From assembly GCA_051650105.1 (NCBI GenBank), contig JBOFIJ010000018.1, forward strand, positions 1-12,358: a stretch of DNA of 12,358 bases, read 5' to 3'. Each line of letters opens with the position of its first letter. Position 1 is the stretch's first letter. The notes under the pieces are model-generated. The model was not told the origin of the DNA. It saw nothing but the letters and a program-made list of their open reading frames with translations, and made no database searches. The translations under genes and the position numbers were made by a program. Shown here one piece after another: positions 1-7,026 of this stretch. Source of the stretch: CAMWXW01 sp051650105. GTDB taxonomy: Bacteria; Desulfobacterota; Desulfovibrionia; Desulfovibrionales; Desulfovibrionaceae.

Positions 1-185
1 CCATTCCGAACATACTTATATTATTAATAATGATAATAAATACAATTGATAAAATAATTATTCTAACGCATAATATTTTATATTATTTAAATTCATAATT
101 TTTATTATATAAATGATACCTTGTAGAAAGAGGAGAATATATTTTATTGTAAAAAGTGAGTTCTTTTTGTGCAATCAATATATTC

Positions 186-228
186 TTCTAGCTGAAGAGA
201 GCTAAGCCTCTATATCCTTCATCTAGAA
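186..228. other. Imperfect hairpin, 11 of 12 outer pairs plus inner stem
   Basis: TTCTAGcTGAAG at 186-197 pairs with CTTCAtCTAGAA at 217-228, with one C/T mismatch. An inner AGAG/CTCT stem (198-201 with 208-211) closes a 6-base loop. Neither side has a T-run, so it is not a canonical terminator. It lies 15 bases past the stop of the possible minus-strand remnant ending at 243 and could be an RNA 3' end or a cruciform. Function unknown. Confidence 0.35.
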
Positions 229-242
229 ATATTAATGGGGTC

Positions 243-465
243 CTATTCAAATAGTTCTTTTTCTTCTTTTTCTTCAAATAGTGCATATATTGCTTGATAT
301 TCATATGCATTAGTAATTCTTACCTCGTTGTACTTCAAAACACCATTCTTTAAGGCAATACATTAACGTTACAAAAGAGAATACTGACACAATACGGGAA
401 GTACAAAGAACTAATAAAATAGTCCGTTTTACGCTCACACAATTGCTTCTTGATGAATTTCGCAT
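243..465 (-). pseudogene. Possible decayed small membrane-protein gene (one frameshift)
   Basis: An ATG at 465-463 opens a 51-codon minus-strand frame containing a hydrophobic stretch (TILLVLCTSRIVSVFSFVTL) and stopping at 310-312. In the frame one base further on, an overlapping segment runs to a TAG at 243-245 and ends in a charged tail (LFEEKEEKELFE). Skipping one base near CTTAAAGAAT (about 345-355) joins them into roughly 75 residues: one membrane helix and an acidic C-terminus. No Shine-Dalgarno is visible. I do not recognise the product. Frames this long occur by chance at this AT content, and the call rests mainly on the protein-like composition of the tail. It could equally be noncoding. 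Confidence 0.25.
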
Positions 466-939
466 ATAGCAACTATTACTATTTCAGTATTACCTTATAG
501 TAACTATCTGTTATAGAATACATAATAAACACGTCATCCTTTTTAGTGCACTATGTTAAATCAAAACAACAATAATCCACACTACCCTGTCCAAATGAAA
601 TCAACTCCAAAGTCACACAATGTACTATGGTAAGAAAATACTACCTATTTCATAAATAAGATGAATTGTATGCTATATTTTACACTCTTTTCATTATATA
701 ATTATCGCTCCTATTATTGTATCTTCTCATAAAGAATATCTATTTTTCAATATGTGCCACAACATTTATCTTCTTAAGATCAAAAATATATTCACAATAA
801 ATATAAGAAAGAATAAATACACTTTCTATTCATGGTAAATAAATTAGAAAATAAAAATGGCCTCTAGATAAGCACAACGCTGGTACAATACGTGCACTTT
901 ATTAGATTGTATGAAATTATTATATTAAAAATTATATTC

Positions 940-967
940 TTGACAATTTCACAAAAAGCACTATCTT
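940..967 (+). promoter_or_regulatory. Sigma-70-type promoter for the acetate transporter
   Basis: A perfect -35 box TTGACA (940-945) is followed after 16 bases by TATCTT (962-967), which matches 4 of 6 positions of the -10 consensus. Transcription would start near 974, leaving a leader of about 25 bases before the ATG at 999. AT-rich DNA precedes the -35 box. Confidence 0.5.
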
Positions 968-998
968 AGTGAAAATTTACCACTAGAGAAAATATATC

Positions 999-1628
999 AT
1001 GTCCCATCAAATATCTAATATCACGGTTACAAAAACAGAAATCACAGTGGCAAATCCTTCAGCAATAGGCCTATTTGGTTTAGCAATGGTTACGCTTGTT
1101 GCTTCATCTCAGAAATTAGGGTTCACAACAGGAACATCACTCATTATACCTTGGGCATTGTTTTTAGGTGCAGCAGCACAAGTATATGCAGGCATGCTCG
1201 ATGCAAAATTAAGTAATGTTTTCGGTGCAACAGCATTTTGTGGCTACGGTTTCTTCTGGTTTGCGATAGGCACAACATGGATGATACAAAATGGTGTTTT
1301 CGGTGCAGATATGGCCTTACATGCAGACACAAAGCAACTTGGTGTCGCATTTATTGGTTATCTTATTTTTTCTTTATTTATGACTTTTGCTGCAATTGAA
1401 ACAACCAAGCTTCTTTTTAGTATCTTTGTGCTTATAGATCTTTTATTTATAGGGCTTTCCTTAACAACATTTGGAATAGCAACACATCTGTCACACCAGT
1501 TAGCAGGTTTCTCCGAGCTATTTATATCAATACTATCTTTTTATGGTGCCGCAGCGGTGATAATAAATACACAATTTAAAAGAGAGTACCTACCTGTAGG
1601 AAAAGCATTTGGTATATTCACACGATAA
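999..1628 (+). CDS. satP: Acetate/succinate transporter, GPR1/FUN34/YaaH (SatP) family
   Basis: This 209-residue inner-membrane protein should carry acetate or succinate with protons across the cytoplasmic membrane, as E. coli SatP (YaaH) does. The family signature NPSAIGLFGLAM is at residues 19-30. The helix-2 segment LGAAAQVYAGMLDAKLSNVFGA matches the family's GxAQxxAGxxexxxgNtFG pattern. Six hydrophobic helices are visible at roughly 21-38, 47-66, 76-96, 113-133, 138-158 and 172-190, and the C-terminus has the usual basic-LP-G ending (KREYLPVGK). It is slightly longer than E. coli SatP (188 residues) because of an 18-residue polar N-terminus. The start has only a weak AGAGA ribosome site 9 bases upstream. 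It is monocistronic; no convincing terminator was found immediately downstream. The family call is firm, but the exact substrate is inferred. Confidence 0.9.
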   Translation: MSHQISNITVTKTEITVANPSAIGLFGLAMVTLVASSQKLGFTTGTSLIIPWALFLGAAAQVYAGMLDAKLSNVFGATAFCGYGFFWFAIGTTWMIQNGVFGADMALHADTKQLGVAFIGYLIFSLFMTFAAIETTKLLFSIFVLIDLLFIGLSLTTFGIATHLSHQLAGFSELFISILSFYGAAAVIINTQFKREYLPVGKAFGIFTR

Positions 1629-1949
1629 TATACATACTGCCAAGATACAATATTAAAAAAACTCCAGTGCATTTTCATAGTGGTAAATATACTATCACTT
1701 GCTACCCATTTTATATTGACAAAGCAGTAGATAATAAAAAACAATAAACATTCTCGTTTTTACAACTGTTGTTTTAGTGAAAAAAACGATGTCTGTTATA
1801 TACTATTTTGACTCTGCTACAACACCTATGTTCTTTTGTAATATATTATCTCTCTATTATAAAATTATTGTTAGTACATACTCTTTTGAAATAAAGTACT
1901 CTTCTTTTTAAGATGAACAAGATACTTGTTTAATATAAACATAAGCACG

Positions 1950-2034
1950 TTACTTATTCCCCCATTTTTTACGTTTTTTAGAAATCCATGAAATAAGGGA
2001 ATTTCCTATGTTACCCAAATGATTTTTTGTTCAT
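1950..2034 (-). pseudogene. Possible 27-codon basic peptide gene, frameshifted in an A6 run
   Basis: On the minus strand GAGGAG (plus 2038-2043) precedes an ATG at 2034-2032, but that frame stops after seven codons. Removing one A from the A6 run at codons 3-4 would instead give a 27-residue peptide ending in a strongly basic tail (SWISKKRKKWGNK) and stopping at 1950-1952. It may be a broken small gene, one rescued by polymerase slippage on the A-run, or chance. I recognise no family. The good ribosome site and basic-amphipathic ending are the only support. Confidence 0.22.
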
Positions 2035-2293
2035 CTTCTCCTCACAAATAACATCGAATATTGCTAACACATTTTTACTATCTCTATTAATTCTTAGAAC
2101 GACATTCTTGAGTGTTGTACTATCTTATTATAGGTCAGATATTTCTTACCATGACCACGCCCATATTACAAAAACAGAGAAAACTATAATATTATACTTT
2201 AGAAATGATAACACATTCCTATATATCAGAAAGATTCATACCGTCTTATAACGTCCAACAAAATTTGTTTCCACTGTATTTTTAATAGAACGT

Positions 2294-2330
2294 AAAGATT
2301 CTCCGCAAAGAAAATCTGCGGAGCATCTTT
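2294..2330. terminator. GC-rich hairpin, possible bidirectional terminator
   Basis: AAAGAT-t-CTCCGCA (2294-2307) pairs with TGCGGAG-c-ATCTTT (2317-2330), giving 13 pairs, one internal T/C mismatch and a 9-base loop. This is by far the most GC-rich stem in the spacer. Each side ends only in ATCTTT, so the U-tract is short. It could back up the terminator at 2387-2418 for the minus-strand gene, or end transcripts from the transporter side. Confidence 0.5.
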
Positions 2331-2386
2331 ATCACTATACTATAACCATTCGAAAACTATACTATTCTTAATATTATACAAAACAT

Positions 2387-2418
2387 AAAAATACTCCAAT
2401 ACAAAATTATTGGGTATT
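2387..2418 (-). terminator. Rho-independent terminator of the 264-residue gene
   Basis: Just past the stop codon, on the minus strand, AATAC-CCAAT (2418-2409) pairs with ATTGG-a-GTATT (2400-2390) across an 8-base loop, with one bulged base. The 3' arm runs into a five-T stretch (2391-2387). The stem is AT-rich but the position, 3 bases after the gene, is typical. Confidence 0.6.
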
Positions 2419-2420
2419 CT

Positions 2421-3215
2421 TTAAATATCAAGATTGTCAATAAAATCATCCACAGCTTTACCAAGCTTCTTCTTAATGGTATCCCTTACACCAGAATACA
2501 CACTTTCATTAAGTGATAATGAAGAACTACCCGCTTGCACATTAAGATTTGTTAAATTATAACCAAAAAAGAATAAGAATGTTTCATGTATCTCATTTTG
2601 AGAATAGGTAAATGCTCCTAAAGAAATACGTGGAGAACCATTTTCATCAAGACTTGCATATGATACCCGAACGTTATTAAAATTAGTAGATGATGAAGTA
2701 CTGCCAAAAATTGTAAGAGTCTTAGAATCACCATCGAGCTCTTTTAATGTTTTTATTGCTGTTTCCAATACAACAACTCCATTTTCTGTAAGAGCTGCGG
2801 CTACTATTTCCAAGATTACTTTTTCCACAGTGAGCCCTTCAGACGATGTATCATATTTCAGCATTTTTATATCAGAATACAAAAAGCCTATATGTGCTAA
2901 GACATTAGTATAATACTCATACCAAGCAATGGGATCTTTATTCGCGTCGATTTTTTTATCTGCTGCCATTTGTGCTAACAATGTCGCATTTGCTATATCC
3001 TCTTTTTGCTGTCCAGATAAAGAAGAGTCTCCGACAGTAATAGAGCCAGGTGTTATAGTAAGTTGATTGCTAAAATCCTCAAATTTTGGAATAACCATCC
3101 CTGTACCTACTGAAGAAAATAATCTCAATTCATTTTCAGCTGGCATGATTAAGTTGTTTACAAAATGAATACGTTCATTATTGCTTAAATTCACACCACT
3201 CAGTTGTTTATTCAT
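2421..3215 (-). CDS. Uncharacterised 264-residue cytosolic protein
   Basis: The ATG at 3215 is preceded by AGGAGA five bases upstream, and the gene ends in TAA followed by a terminator. The protein has no signal peptide and no membrane helix. Visible blocks are an N-terminal polar region (1-66), a helical segment with QQKEDIANATLLAQMAADKK (69-88), an aromatic motif DPIAWYEYYTNVLAHIGF (94-111), a helical middle (128-160), and a beta-rich C-terminal half with NGSPRISLGAFT (192-203), ETFLFFFG (211-218) and NVQAGSSSLSL (225-235), ending in an acidic helix. From memory this order (TLLAQ-AA, W-x2-YY-x-VL-x2-IG, a C-terminal LF block) recalls an uncharacterised proteobacterial family, but I cannot name it or give a function. 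It is transcribed away from the two-gene operon at 4022-5210; its C-terminal half may be related to the first protein of that operon. Confidence 0.85.
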   Translation of the reverse strand: MNKQLSGVNLSNNERIHFVNNLIMPAENELRLFSSVGTGMVIPKFEDFSNQLTITPGSITVGDSSLSGQQKEDIANATLLAQMAADKKIDANKDPIAWYEYYTNVLAHIGFLYSDIKMLKYDTSSEGLTVEKVILEIVAAALTENGVVVLETAIKTLKELDGDSKTLTIFGSTSSSTNFNNVRVSYASLDENGSPRISLGAFTYSQNEIHETFLFFFGYNLTNLNVQAGSSSLSLNESVYSGVRDTIKKKLGKAVDDFIDNLDI

Positions 3216-3406
3216 ACAATCTCCTATAAATTTTAATAACTATCTTTGTTAAAGTTAGACACACCACTTCAAAAAATACAGTACCCTCGTCCACTCTTTT
3301 AAAAGAATATACTTCAGGAGTACATTGAAAAGGTTTAAATAAAACTCTAACGAGCTGCCCTCTTAGTATAAGTATAATCAGGTATATTTTCAACAAAAAT
3401 ATCCAT
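3208..3406 (-). pseudogene. Possible upstream ORF overlapping the 264-residue gene, frameshifted
   Basis: A minus-strand frame ending at 3208 overlaps the first bases of the 264-residue gene, the arrangement used for translational coupling. It reads through a coding-like stretch (FKRVDEGTVFFEVVCLTLTK), but its only start in frame is a TTG without a ribosome site. An ATG at 3406-3404 in another frame (MDIFVENIPDYTYTK) stops after 19 codons; skipping one base near 3350 would join them into about 65 residues. It may be a decayed small gene or simply the 5' leader. Confidence 0.25.
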
Positions 3407-3493
3407 TTTTATTGCATTCTCTCAATATATAATCGATACACAGTATATAAACAATATCATTATACTAATACATATTCAATTCTTATACAAAAA

Positions 3494-3669
3494 AGATCAG
3501 GCAATAGTAAATTTAGAGCTAACATTGAACATATAGTTATGTATGAGTTACAACGGTTGGAATATTATATTCAGAATAGATTGCACTAGCAAGAATAAGA
3601 AAAATTGAAGAATATATAGAAGCAAAAACAATGGCTAACTTTTTGCGGCAAAGCCCACTATCTTCATAA
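3494..3669 (+). pseudogene. Decayed plus-strand coding remnant, charged helical C-terminus
   Basis: From about 3494 one frame reads RSGNSKFRANIEHIVMYEL and on to LEYYIQNR before a TAG at 3587-3589. The frame beginning ATT at 3580 then continues ALARIRKIEEYIEAKTM to SPLSS and stops at 3667-3669. Joined, they look like the charged, helix-forming end of a larger protein, with Glu, Lys and Arg far above what this AT-rich spacer DNA gives by chance. The plus strand here has more G than C (my count 31 to 23), against the C-excess of other spacers, which supports a coding origin. No start or ribosome site is visible, and I do not recognise the family. Confidence 0.38.
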
Positions 3670-3799
3670 GAAACAATTTCAACACGTTATCTATATCTAT
3701 ACAATATCTTTTTCATAACAACATATAAAAATTGGAATATTACCCACTACAACATAAAGAAATCCCTATAATATGCCACTATAAGATAGTTTTACAAAC

Positions 3800-3829
3800 C
3801 ATATAGTAATTATCAATTATTACTATATG
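3800..3829. repeat. Inverted repeat CATATAGTAAT / ATTACTATATG
   Basis: Two perfect 11-base arms (3800-3810 and 3819-3829) flank 8 bases, about 120 bases upstream of the proposed promoter of the two-gene operon. The ATAGTAAT core also occurs in other spacers (near 470-515 and 7292-7389). It could be an operator or a chance AT-rich palindrome. Confidence 0.45.
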
Positions 3830-3948
3830 AATCAATCACATATATACCTACCATAGCACGGAAATTATATTATCTCACATTCTTTATGATGAAAATAAGA
3901 AATTAACTATAATAAAAAATAAGAATAACTCACCACATTATATTTTTA

Positions 3949-3978
3949 TTGACTTTATCTATATACTCAAGTTACACT
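3949..3978 (+). promoter_or_regulatory. Probable promoter of the two-gene unknown operon
   Basis: TTGACT (3949-3954, 5 of 6 to consensus) is followed after 18 bases by TACACT (3973-3978, 4 of 6). Transcription would begin near 3985, about 37 bases before the ATG at 4022. Confidence 0.4.
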
Positions 3979-4021
3979 CGAGAAGTAGATTCTACAAACT
4001 ATTTAATAGAAGGGGATGTTT

Positions 4022-4468
4022 ATGCAAGAAAATGACGAAGATTCTCATTATTTACAAGATAGCCACGCAGGTGAAACTATTCTTTTACAAAATAATTCGA
4101 CTGAATTTACGTTACATTTGAAAAACTTGGGGCCTATACGCGGATACACAAGAGTTACAGGTAAAGAATTTGATGCAGCCAAAAGAATTATAAAATTGCT
4201 TGATTTTGGCCTGCTGTGGAGAAGAGTATCAGCTGGAACTATAACAACAGATGGTAATGTTAGGCTCGACTTACAAGGTTTTACAGAAGGACACAAACAG
4301 TCCAATTTCCAAATCCAAACAGGTTCTTCAACAATCAGTGGCACATTGGTAGATTCAAATCTCGCTTCTCTTACAAAAGAAAATGACAGATCATATCTCA
4401 TTAGAATTGTTCGTTCAGCGTTTGAAAAATCCCTCTTGGATGGTAATTTATACTCTATTACAGGGTAA
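4022..4468 (+). CDS. Uncharacterised 148-residue protein, first gene of a pair
   Basis: Two in-frame ATGs lie close together. The first (4016) directly abuts AAGGGG with no spacing, whereas the second (4022) sits six bases after it, so I take 4022, giving 148 residues. The protein is soluble, with no signal peptide or membrane helix. It starts acidic (MQENDEDSH), then shows alternating beta-like segments (ETILLQNNSTEFTLHLKNL, GLLWRRVSAGTITTDGNVRL) and a C-terminal helix (SYLIRIVRSAFEKSLLDG). DGNVRLDLQGFT (77-88), NFQIQTGSSTIS (95-106) and the Y-x3-IVR helix occur in the same order as NGSPRISLGAFT, NLNVQAGSSSLS and Y-x2-VR in the 264-residue protein encoded divergently next door, which hints at a shared module. 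I know no function. It precedes the 222-residue gene by 73 bases. Confidence 0.75.
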   Translation: MQENDEDSHYLQDSHAGETILLQNNSTEFTLHLKNLGPIRGYTRVTGKEFDAAKRIIKLLDFGLLWRRVSAGTITTDGNVRLDLQGFTEGHKQSNFQIQTGSSTISGTLVDSNLASLTKENDRSYLIRIVRSAFEKSLLDGNLYSITG

Positions 4469-4541
4469 ACTTCTGCCCCTTGTCAACAATTTATTAATTT
4501 ACCGCCTATTTTATGATATTATAATGCTGTGGAGGAATTTT

Positions 4542-5210
4542 GTGAATAGTGATTATCCGCTCCTTATAACATTGGCTGACCGCTCTCTTCAACCCGTAGC
4601 TGAAACCAAGCAACTTTCTTCCGCTCTAATTTCAAAGGATTACCTCCTTGCCGCGGTGATATGGGCAAATCAACAGATTGATGCTTCTACCAAATACCTT
4701 CGTAGAGACGATTTTTATATGTGGAATCTCCTTTCTTTACAAAAATTAAACGAGTCCTTTTTGCCTACGCTCTGTGTTAATTCTTATGATGGAACGAAAT
4801 CAAATTATAATCCTAGTATTGAAGATCTATCCCATATGTTATCTTCACATATCTTTTCTCTTATCGATTCAGAATCCTTATCTAATGATATTATATCTTC
4901 TGTAAACAACTCTATAGAGTTAGTTGCCAGTTTATCGAAAAATATTTCTCACGATATAGCAACACAAACTGAATTCTTTATTGCTTCCTCAAATTACATA
5001 CTTACACAAGAAGGAAATGATTATATCTTTTCCAATTTGGTATATTGGTTCAAGACTCCTCCCAATTTTTTTCCTGATAGTGTGGACTTCTTGTACAGAA
5101 TATATTATTCAAAGTCAAAATTAGACCTCGACAAATATGAAAAAAGTAAAGAATTTTTGGACAGTATAGTAAAAAATATTAGTGACTATATAGAAAAAAT
5201 CAAAACTTAA
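4542..5210 (+). CDS. Uncharacterised 222-residue protein, second gene of the pair
   Basis: The frame is open from further upstream, but the convincing start is a GTG at 4542 with GGAGG six bases before it (4531-4535), giving 222 residues; an upstream start would overlap the previous gene without a ribosome site. The protein is soluble and mostly helical by appearance, without signal peptide or membrane helix. It has a Ser-rich middle (SHMLSSHIFSLIDSESLSND), an aromatic patch (NLVYWFKTPPNFFPDSVDFL) and a lysine-rich helical tail (LDKYEKSKEFLDSIVKNI). The gene ends in tandem TAA TAA. It follows the 148-residue gene on the same strand with no terminator between, so the two are probably cotranscribed and may form a complex or effector/partner pair; that is inference. 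I do not recognise the family. Confidence 0.75.
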   Translation: MNSDYPLLITLADRSLQPVAETKQLSSALISKDYLLAAVIWANQQIDASTKYLRRDDFYMWNLLSLQKLNESFLPTLCVNSYDGTKSNYNPSIEDLSHMLSSHIFSLIDSESLSNDIISSVNNSIELVASLSKNISHDIATQTEFFIASSNYILTQEGNDYIFSNLVYWFKTPPNFFPDSVDFLYRIYYSKSKLDLDKYEKSKEFLDSIVKNISDYIEKIKT

Positions 5211-5228
5211 TAAAAAATATTAATGCCT

Positions 5229-5268
5229 GACAGAAACCCTCCATGCCATAGTGTCTTCTGTCTTTTCT
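5229..5268 (+). terminator. Possible terminator of the two-gene operon
   Basis: GACAGAA (5229-5235) pairs perfectly with TTCTGTC (5256-5262) across a 20-base loop and is followed by TTTTCT, 18 bases after the TAA of the 222-residue gene. The loop is larger than usual, so this is a moderate call. Confidence 0.45.
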
Positions 5269-6068
5269 AAAAAAATAAAATATATTTTTACTATAGAAAA
5301 ACTCCCTTAAGCAAATCTTTTCCATGGATTGCATACACAATTTCCCAAATTACAGAATTTTCTCAAGCTTTGCCCATACATAAAACACTATATACACTTT
5401 TCCATCTCTTAGCATTGTTCTCCCGCTCAAAAAAACTTATCTACTTTCAAAACATTATTGTTTTCAGACTTCCCTCTATAACTCTACTGTCCTATCTTAC
5501 AGAAAATAACCCTATTATTTCAACAAGCACAAATATCTCTAAAAGCCCGCTTGTGCATCAAGAACACCTTCTCTTTTTTTGTAGAAAAATAATGGATTCA
5601 ATAAAGTAAAAAAACGATATCTACTTTCTTCTCACTCTTGCAAATACTGCTTCACTAAAGAAAAATGAGAAAGAACCCATCTTCATTATATAAATTTACA
5701 TGGAAAGAATGCAAGAAAAAATATAGTGGATTTTTTTGTTGAATTATATATTAATGTTGGAAGAAATATTTTAGGAGGTCTATTTTCGCCTTTCTTACTT
5801 TGCATTAATACAGTTCTCTAGCCAAGTATTCTACTTTATCACTATATAATTTTGTTAGCTAACACAAAATATCTCTTTTATACACCGTTGTGGTAATAAA
5901 TTTAATCACGAGATGCTCTCTTCCCATCTTTTCTTTTTCTTAAAAAATTCCTTCAGCAAATAAAAAACAGTACCCAAAAAATATTTTCATATGATATTTC
6001 TCTACAGTGTTGTTGAGAAAATATTTTCCAAGTAGCTACTAATCCCATTAGATCTAAGAAATAAAAAC
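5269..6068. other. Spacer upstream of the repeat-protein gene
   Basis: No intact gene is seen. The plus strand is pyrimidine-rich up to about 5650 (line 5401-5460 has 16 C and 4 G by my count). Contents are a possible frameshifted small ORF at 5665-5821, a near-palindrome centred on GTTAGCTAAC (5849-5870), and two AAAATATTTT palindromes at 5978-5987 and 6018-6027, with a third at 6074-6083 inside the promoter of the next gene. A TTG-started 79-codon frame at 5370-5609 has no ribosome site and is not credible. Confidence 0.5.
5665..5821 (+). pseudogene. Possible 51-codon small gene, frameshifted in a T7 run
   Basis: ATG at 5665 opens MRKNPSSLYKFTWKECKKKYSGFFC and stops after 25 residues, immediately past a run of seven T (5731-5737). 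Removing one T lets the frame continue VELYINVGRNILGGLFSPFL and on to a TAG at 5819-5821, giving a 51-residue peptide with a basic start and hydrophobic end. The plus strand here is G-rich relative to C (about 25 to 17), unlike the neighbouring spacer. The ribosome site is weak (AAAGAAAA). It may be a broken gene, a slippage-rescued one, or chance; no family is recognised. Confidence 0.28.
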
Positions 6069-6097
6069 TTGAAAAAATATTTTATGTGATATATCAT
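6069..6097 (+). promoter_or_regulatory. Promoter of the tandem-repeat protein gene
   Basis: TTGAAA (6069-6074) and TATCAT (6092-6097), each 5 of 6 to the sigma-70 consensus, are spaced by exactly 17 bases. The start would fall near 6104, leaving a leader of about 67 bases. AAAATATTTT palindromes lie at -10/-35 spacing and upstream (6074-6083, 6018-6027, 5978-5987) and might be regulator sites. Confidence 0.55.
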
Positions 6098-6170
6098 GAC
6101 CTGTGTGTCTGCTGTTCCTATGCACTGTTTTGTCACACTCAGCTATTATCAATAAAATTTAAGAGGAAAT

Positions 6171-6746
6171 ATGAAACTTATCCCTATTTTACTAGTCTTA
6201 TTCTCTTATGTAATAAATATAAATCTGTCATATGCACAAGAAAATACTCCTGTACCTGTTCAAAAAGAACAAATGCCGGCGCCTGCTATAACACAAGAAG
6301 GAGGAAATCAATCTCCCTCTCCATATCCTCCGTACCCTCCTTTTTATGGTGCCCCACCAATGATGCCACAAGAAGGAATGCCACCATATTATTACTATGA
6401 TGACGATTATTATGAAGATTATGCTAAATATATGTACTTTCAACAATTACAAAATAATCCTCAGGCCGTTCAACAAGGAACAATGCCTCCGTATCTTTAC
6501 TATGATGACGATTATTATGAAGATTATGCTAAGTATATGTACTTTCAACAATTACAAAATAATCCTCAGGCCGTTCAACAAGGAATAATGCCTCCGTATT
6601 TTTACTATGATGACGATTATTATGAAGATTATGCTAAATATATGTACTTTCAACAATTACAAAATAGCCAAAGTATGCAAAACCCTCAAAATAATCAACT
6701 AATACAAAATCCAAACACACAACCACAACAAACAAATATTAAGTAA
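6171..6746 (+). CDS. Exported Tyr/Asp-rich tandem-repeat protein
   Basis: This 191-residue protein starts at an ATG just after AGAGGA. Residues 1-22 form a signal peptide (MKLIPILLVLFSYVININLSYA) with a plausible SYA/QE cleavage site, so the mature protein is periplasmic or at the surface. Residues 23-69 are Pro/Gln-rich (SPYPPYPPFYGAPP). Residues 70-104 and 105-139 are two nearly identical 35-residue units, and 140-165 is a third, partial one. Each unit begins MPPY, has a Tyr/Asp cluster (YYDDDYYEDYAKYMYF), then QQLQNNPQAVQQG. The tail (166-191) is Gln/Asn-rich. No lipobox or membrane anchor follows the signal peptide. The gene stands alone between its own promoter and a strong terminator. 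The function is unknown; an adhesive, cation-binding or antigenic surface role is only inference. No named family is recognised. Confidence 0.85.
   Translation: MKLIPILLVLFSYVININLSYAQENTPVPVQKEQMPAPAITQEGGNQSPSPYPPYPPFYGAPPMMPQEGMPPYYYYDDDYYEDYAKYMYFQQLQNNPQAVQQGTMPPYLYYDDDYYEDYAKYMYFQQLQNNPQAVQQGIMPPYFYYDDDYYEDYAKYMYFQQLQNSQSMQNPQNNQLIQNPNTQPQQTNIK
6378..6665 (+). repeat. Three tandem copies of a 105-base in-frame repeat
   Basis: Units begin at 6378, 6483 and 6588. The first two are full length (105 bases) and differ at only about six positions; the third matches for 78 bases and then diverges. The near identity at DNA level, including synonymous sites, implies recent duplication. Since 105 is divisible by three, copy-number change would lengthen or shorten the protein without breaking the frame. 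Confidence 0.95.
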
Positions 6747-6822
6747 ATTTATACTTATATACTGTATGAGTGTATGGAAGAACTCTGTGCTTATGTTACC
6801 GTATTATTCCAATACCTTATAT

Positions 6823-6862
6823 AAAAAAAGAGATCCCTATTTTTTTAGGAATCTCTTTTTTT
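6823..6862 (+). terminator. Strong Rho-independent terminator after the repeat-protein gene
   Basis: AAAAAAAGAGAT (6823-6834) pairs with ATCTCTTTTTTT (6851-6862); inside, CCTA (6836-6839) pairs with TAGG (6846-6849), with one C/A mismatch and a 6-T loop. The 3' arm ends in seven T. It is 76 bases past the stop. Because the 5' arm begins with seven A, it could work in both directions. Confidence 0.85.
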
Positions 6863-7026
6863 GTACTGTTTCCTTCTCAATATCTTCAATAACGTTCTTT
6901 TTTCTTATCGAAGATGCATAAATAACACTCCATCTGCTCACAAAAAGCCACACAATCACCCTACGCAATAATACCGTCTATACTCTTCCACTATGTTAAG
7001 TACGTATCCCCTTTCGCTCTCTCATG

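Larger units (their letters stand above)
1..939. other. Long AT-rich spacer upstream of the acetate transporter
   Basis: No intact gene is visible on either strand. Reading from the left, the spacer holds an imperfect hairpin at 186-228, a possible decayed minus-strand frame at 243-465, and a cluster of ACTAT/ATAGT motifs near 470-515. From about 520 to 939 I see only short chance frames, such as a 26-codon plus-strand ORF at 553-633 with no ribosome binding site. Confidence 0.6.
1629..2379. other. Spacer between the transporter and the 264-residue gene
   Basis: No intact gene is seen. It contains a hairpin with an 8-base stem at 1754-1789 (TCGTTTTT with AAAAACGA) lacking a terminator tail, a possible frameshifted 27-codon minus-strand ORF at 1950-2034, and a GC-rich hairpin at 2294-2330. 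A 74-codon plus-strand frame at 2027-2251 begins with TTG, lacks a ribosome site and is not credible. Confidence 0.55.
3407..3948. other. Spacer between divergent unknown genes
   Basis: It carries a plus-strand coding-like remnant at 3494-3669 and an 11-base inverted repeat at 3800-3829. Otherwise it shows AT-rich sequence with no further gene or RNA that I can identify. Confidence 0.5.

Noticed and set aside
2027..2251. Plus-strand 74-codon frame
   Set aside because: TTG start, no ribosome site, composition like AT-rich noncoding DNA.
5370..5609. Plus-strand 79-codon frame
   Set aside because: TTG start without ribosome site in pyrimidine-rich spacer; no recognisable features.
5291..5658. 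Minus-strand decayed gene with fragments such as RFFTLLNPLFFYKKREG and ENSVIWEIVYAIHGKDLLKG
   Set aside because: The second part carries four in-frame stops in 85 codons, close to chance at this AT content, and its purine richness is explained by the strand bias of the spacers.
6130..6158. TTGTCA-N17-TAAAAT as promoter of the repeat-protein gene
   Set aside because: The transcript would start near 6165, inside the ribosome binding site, so it could not give a translatable leader; 6069-6097 fits better.
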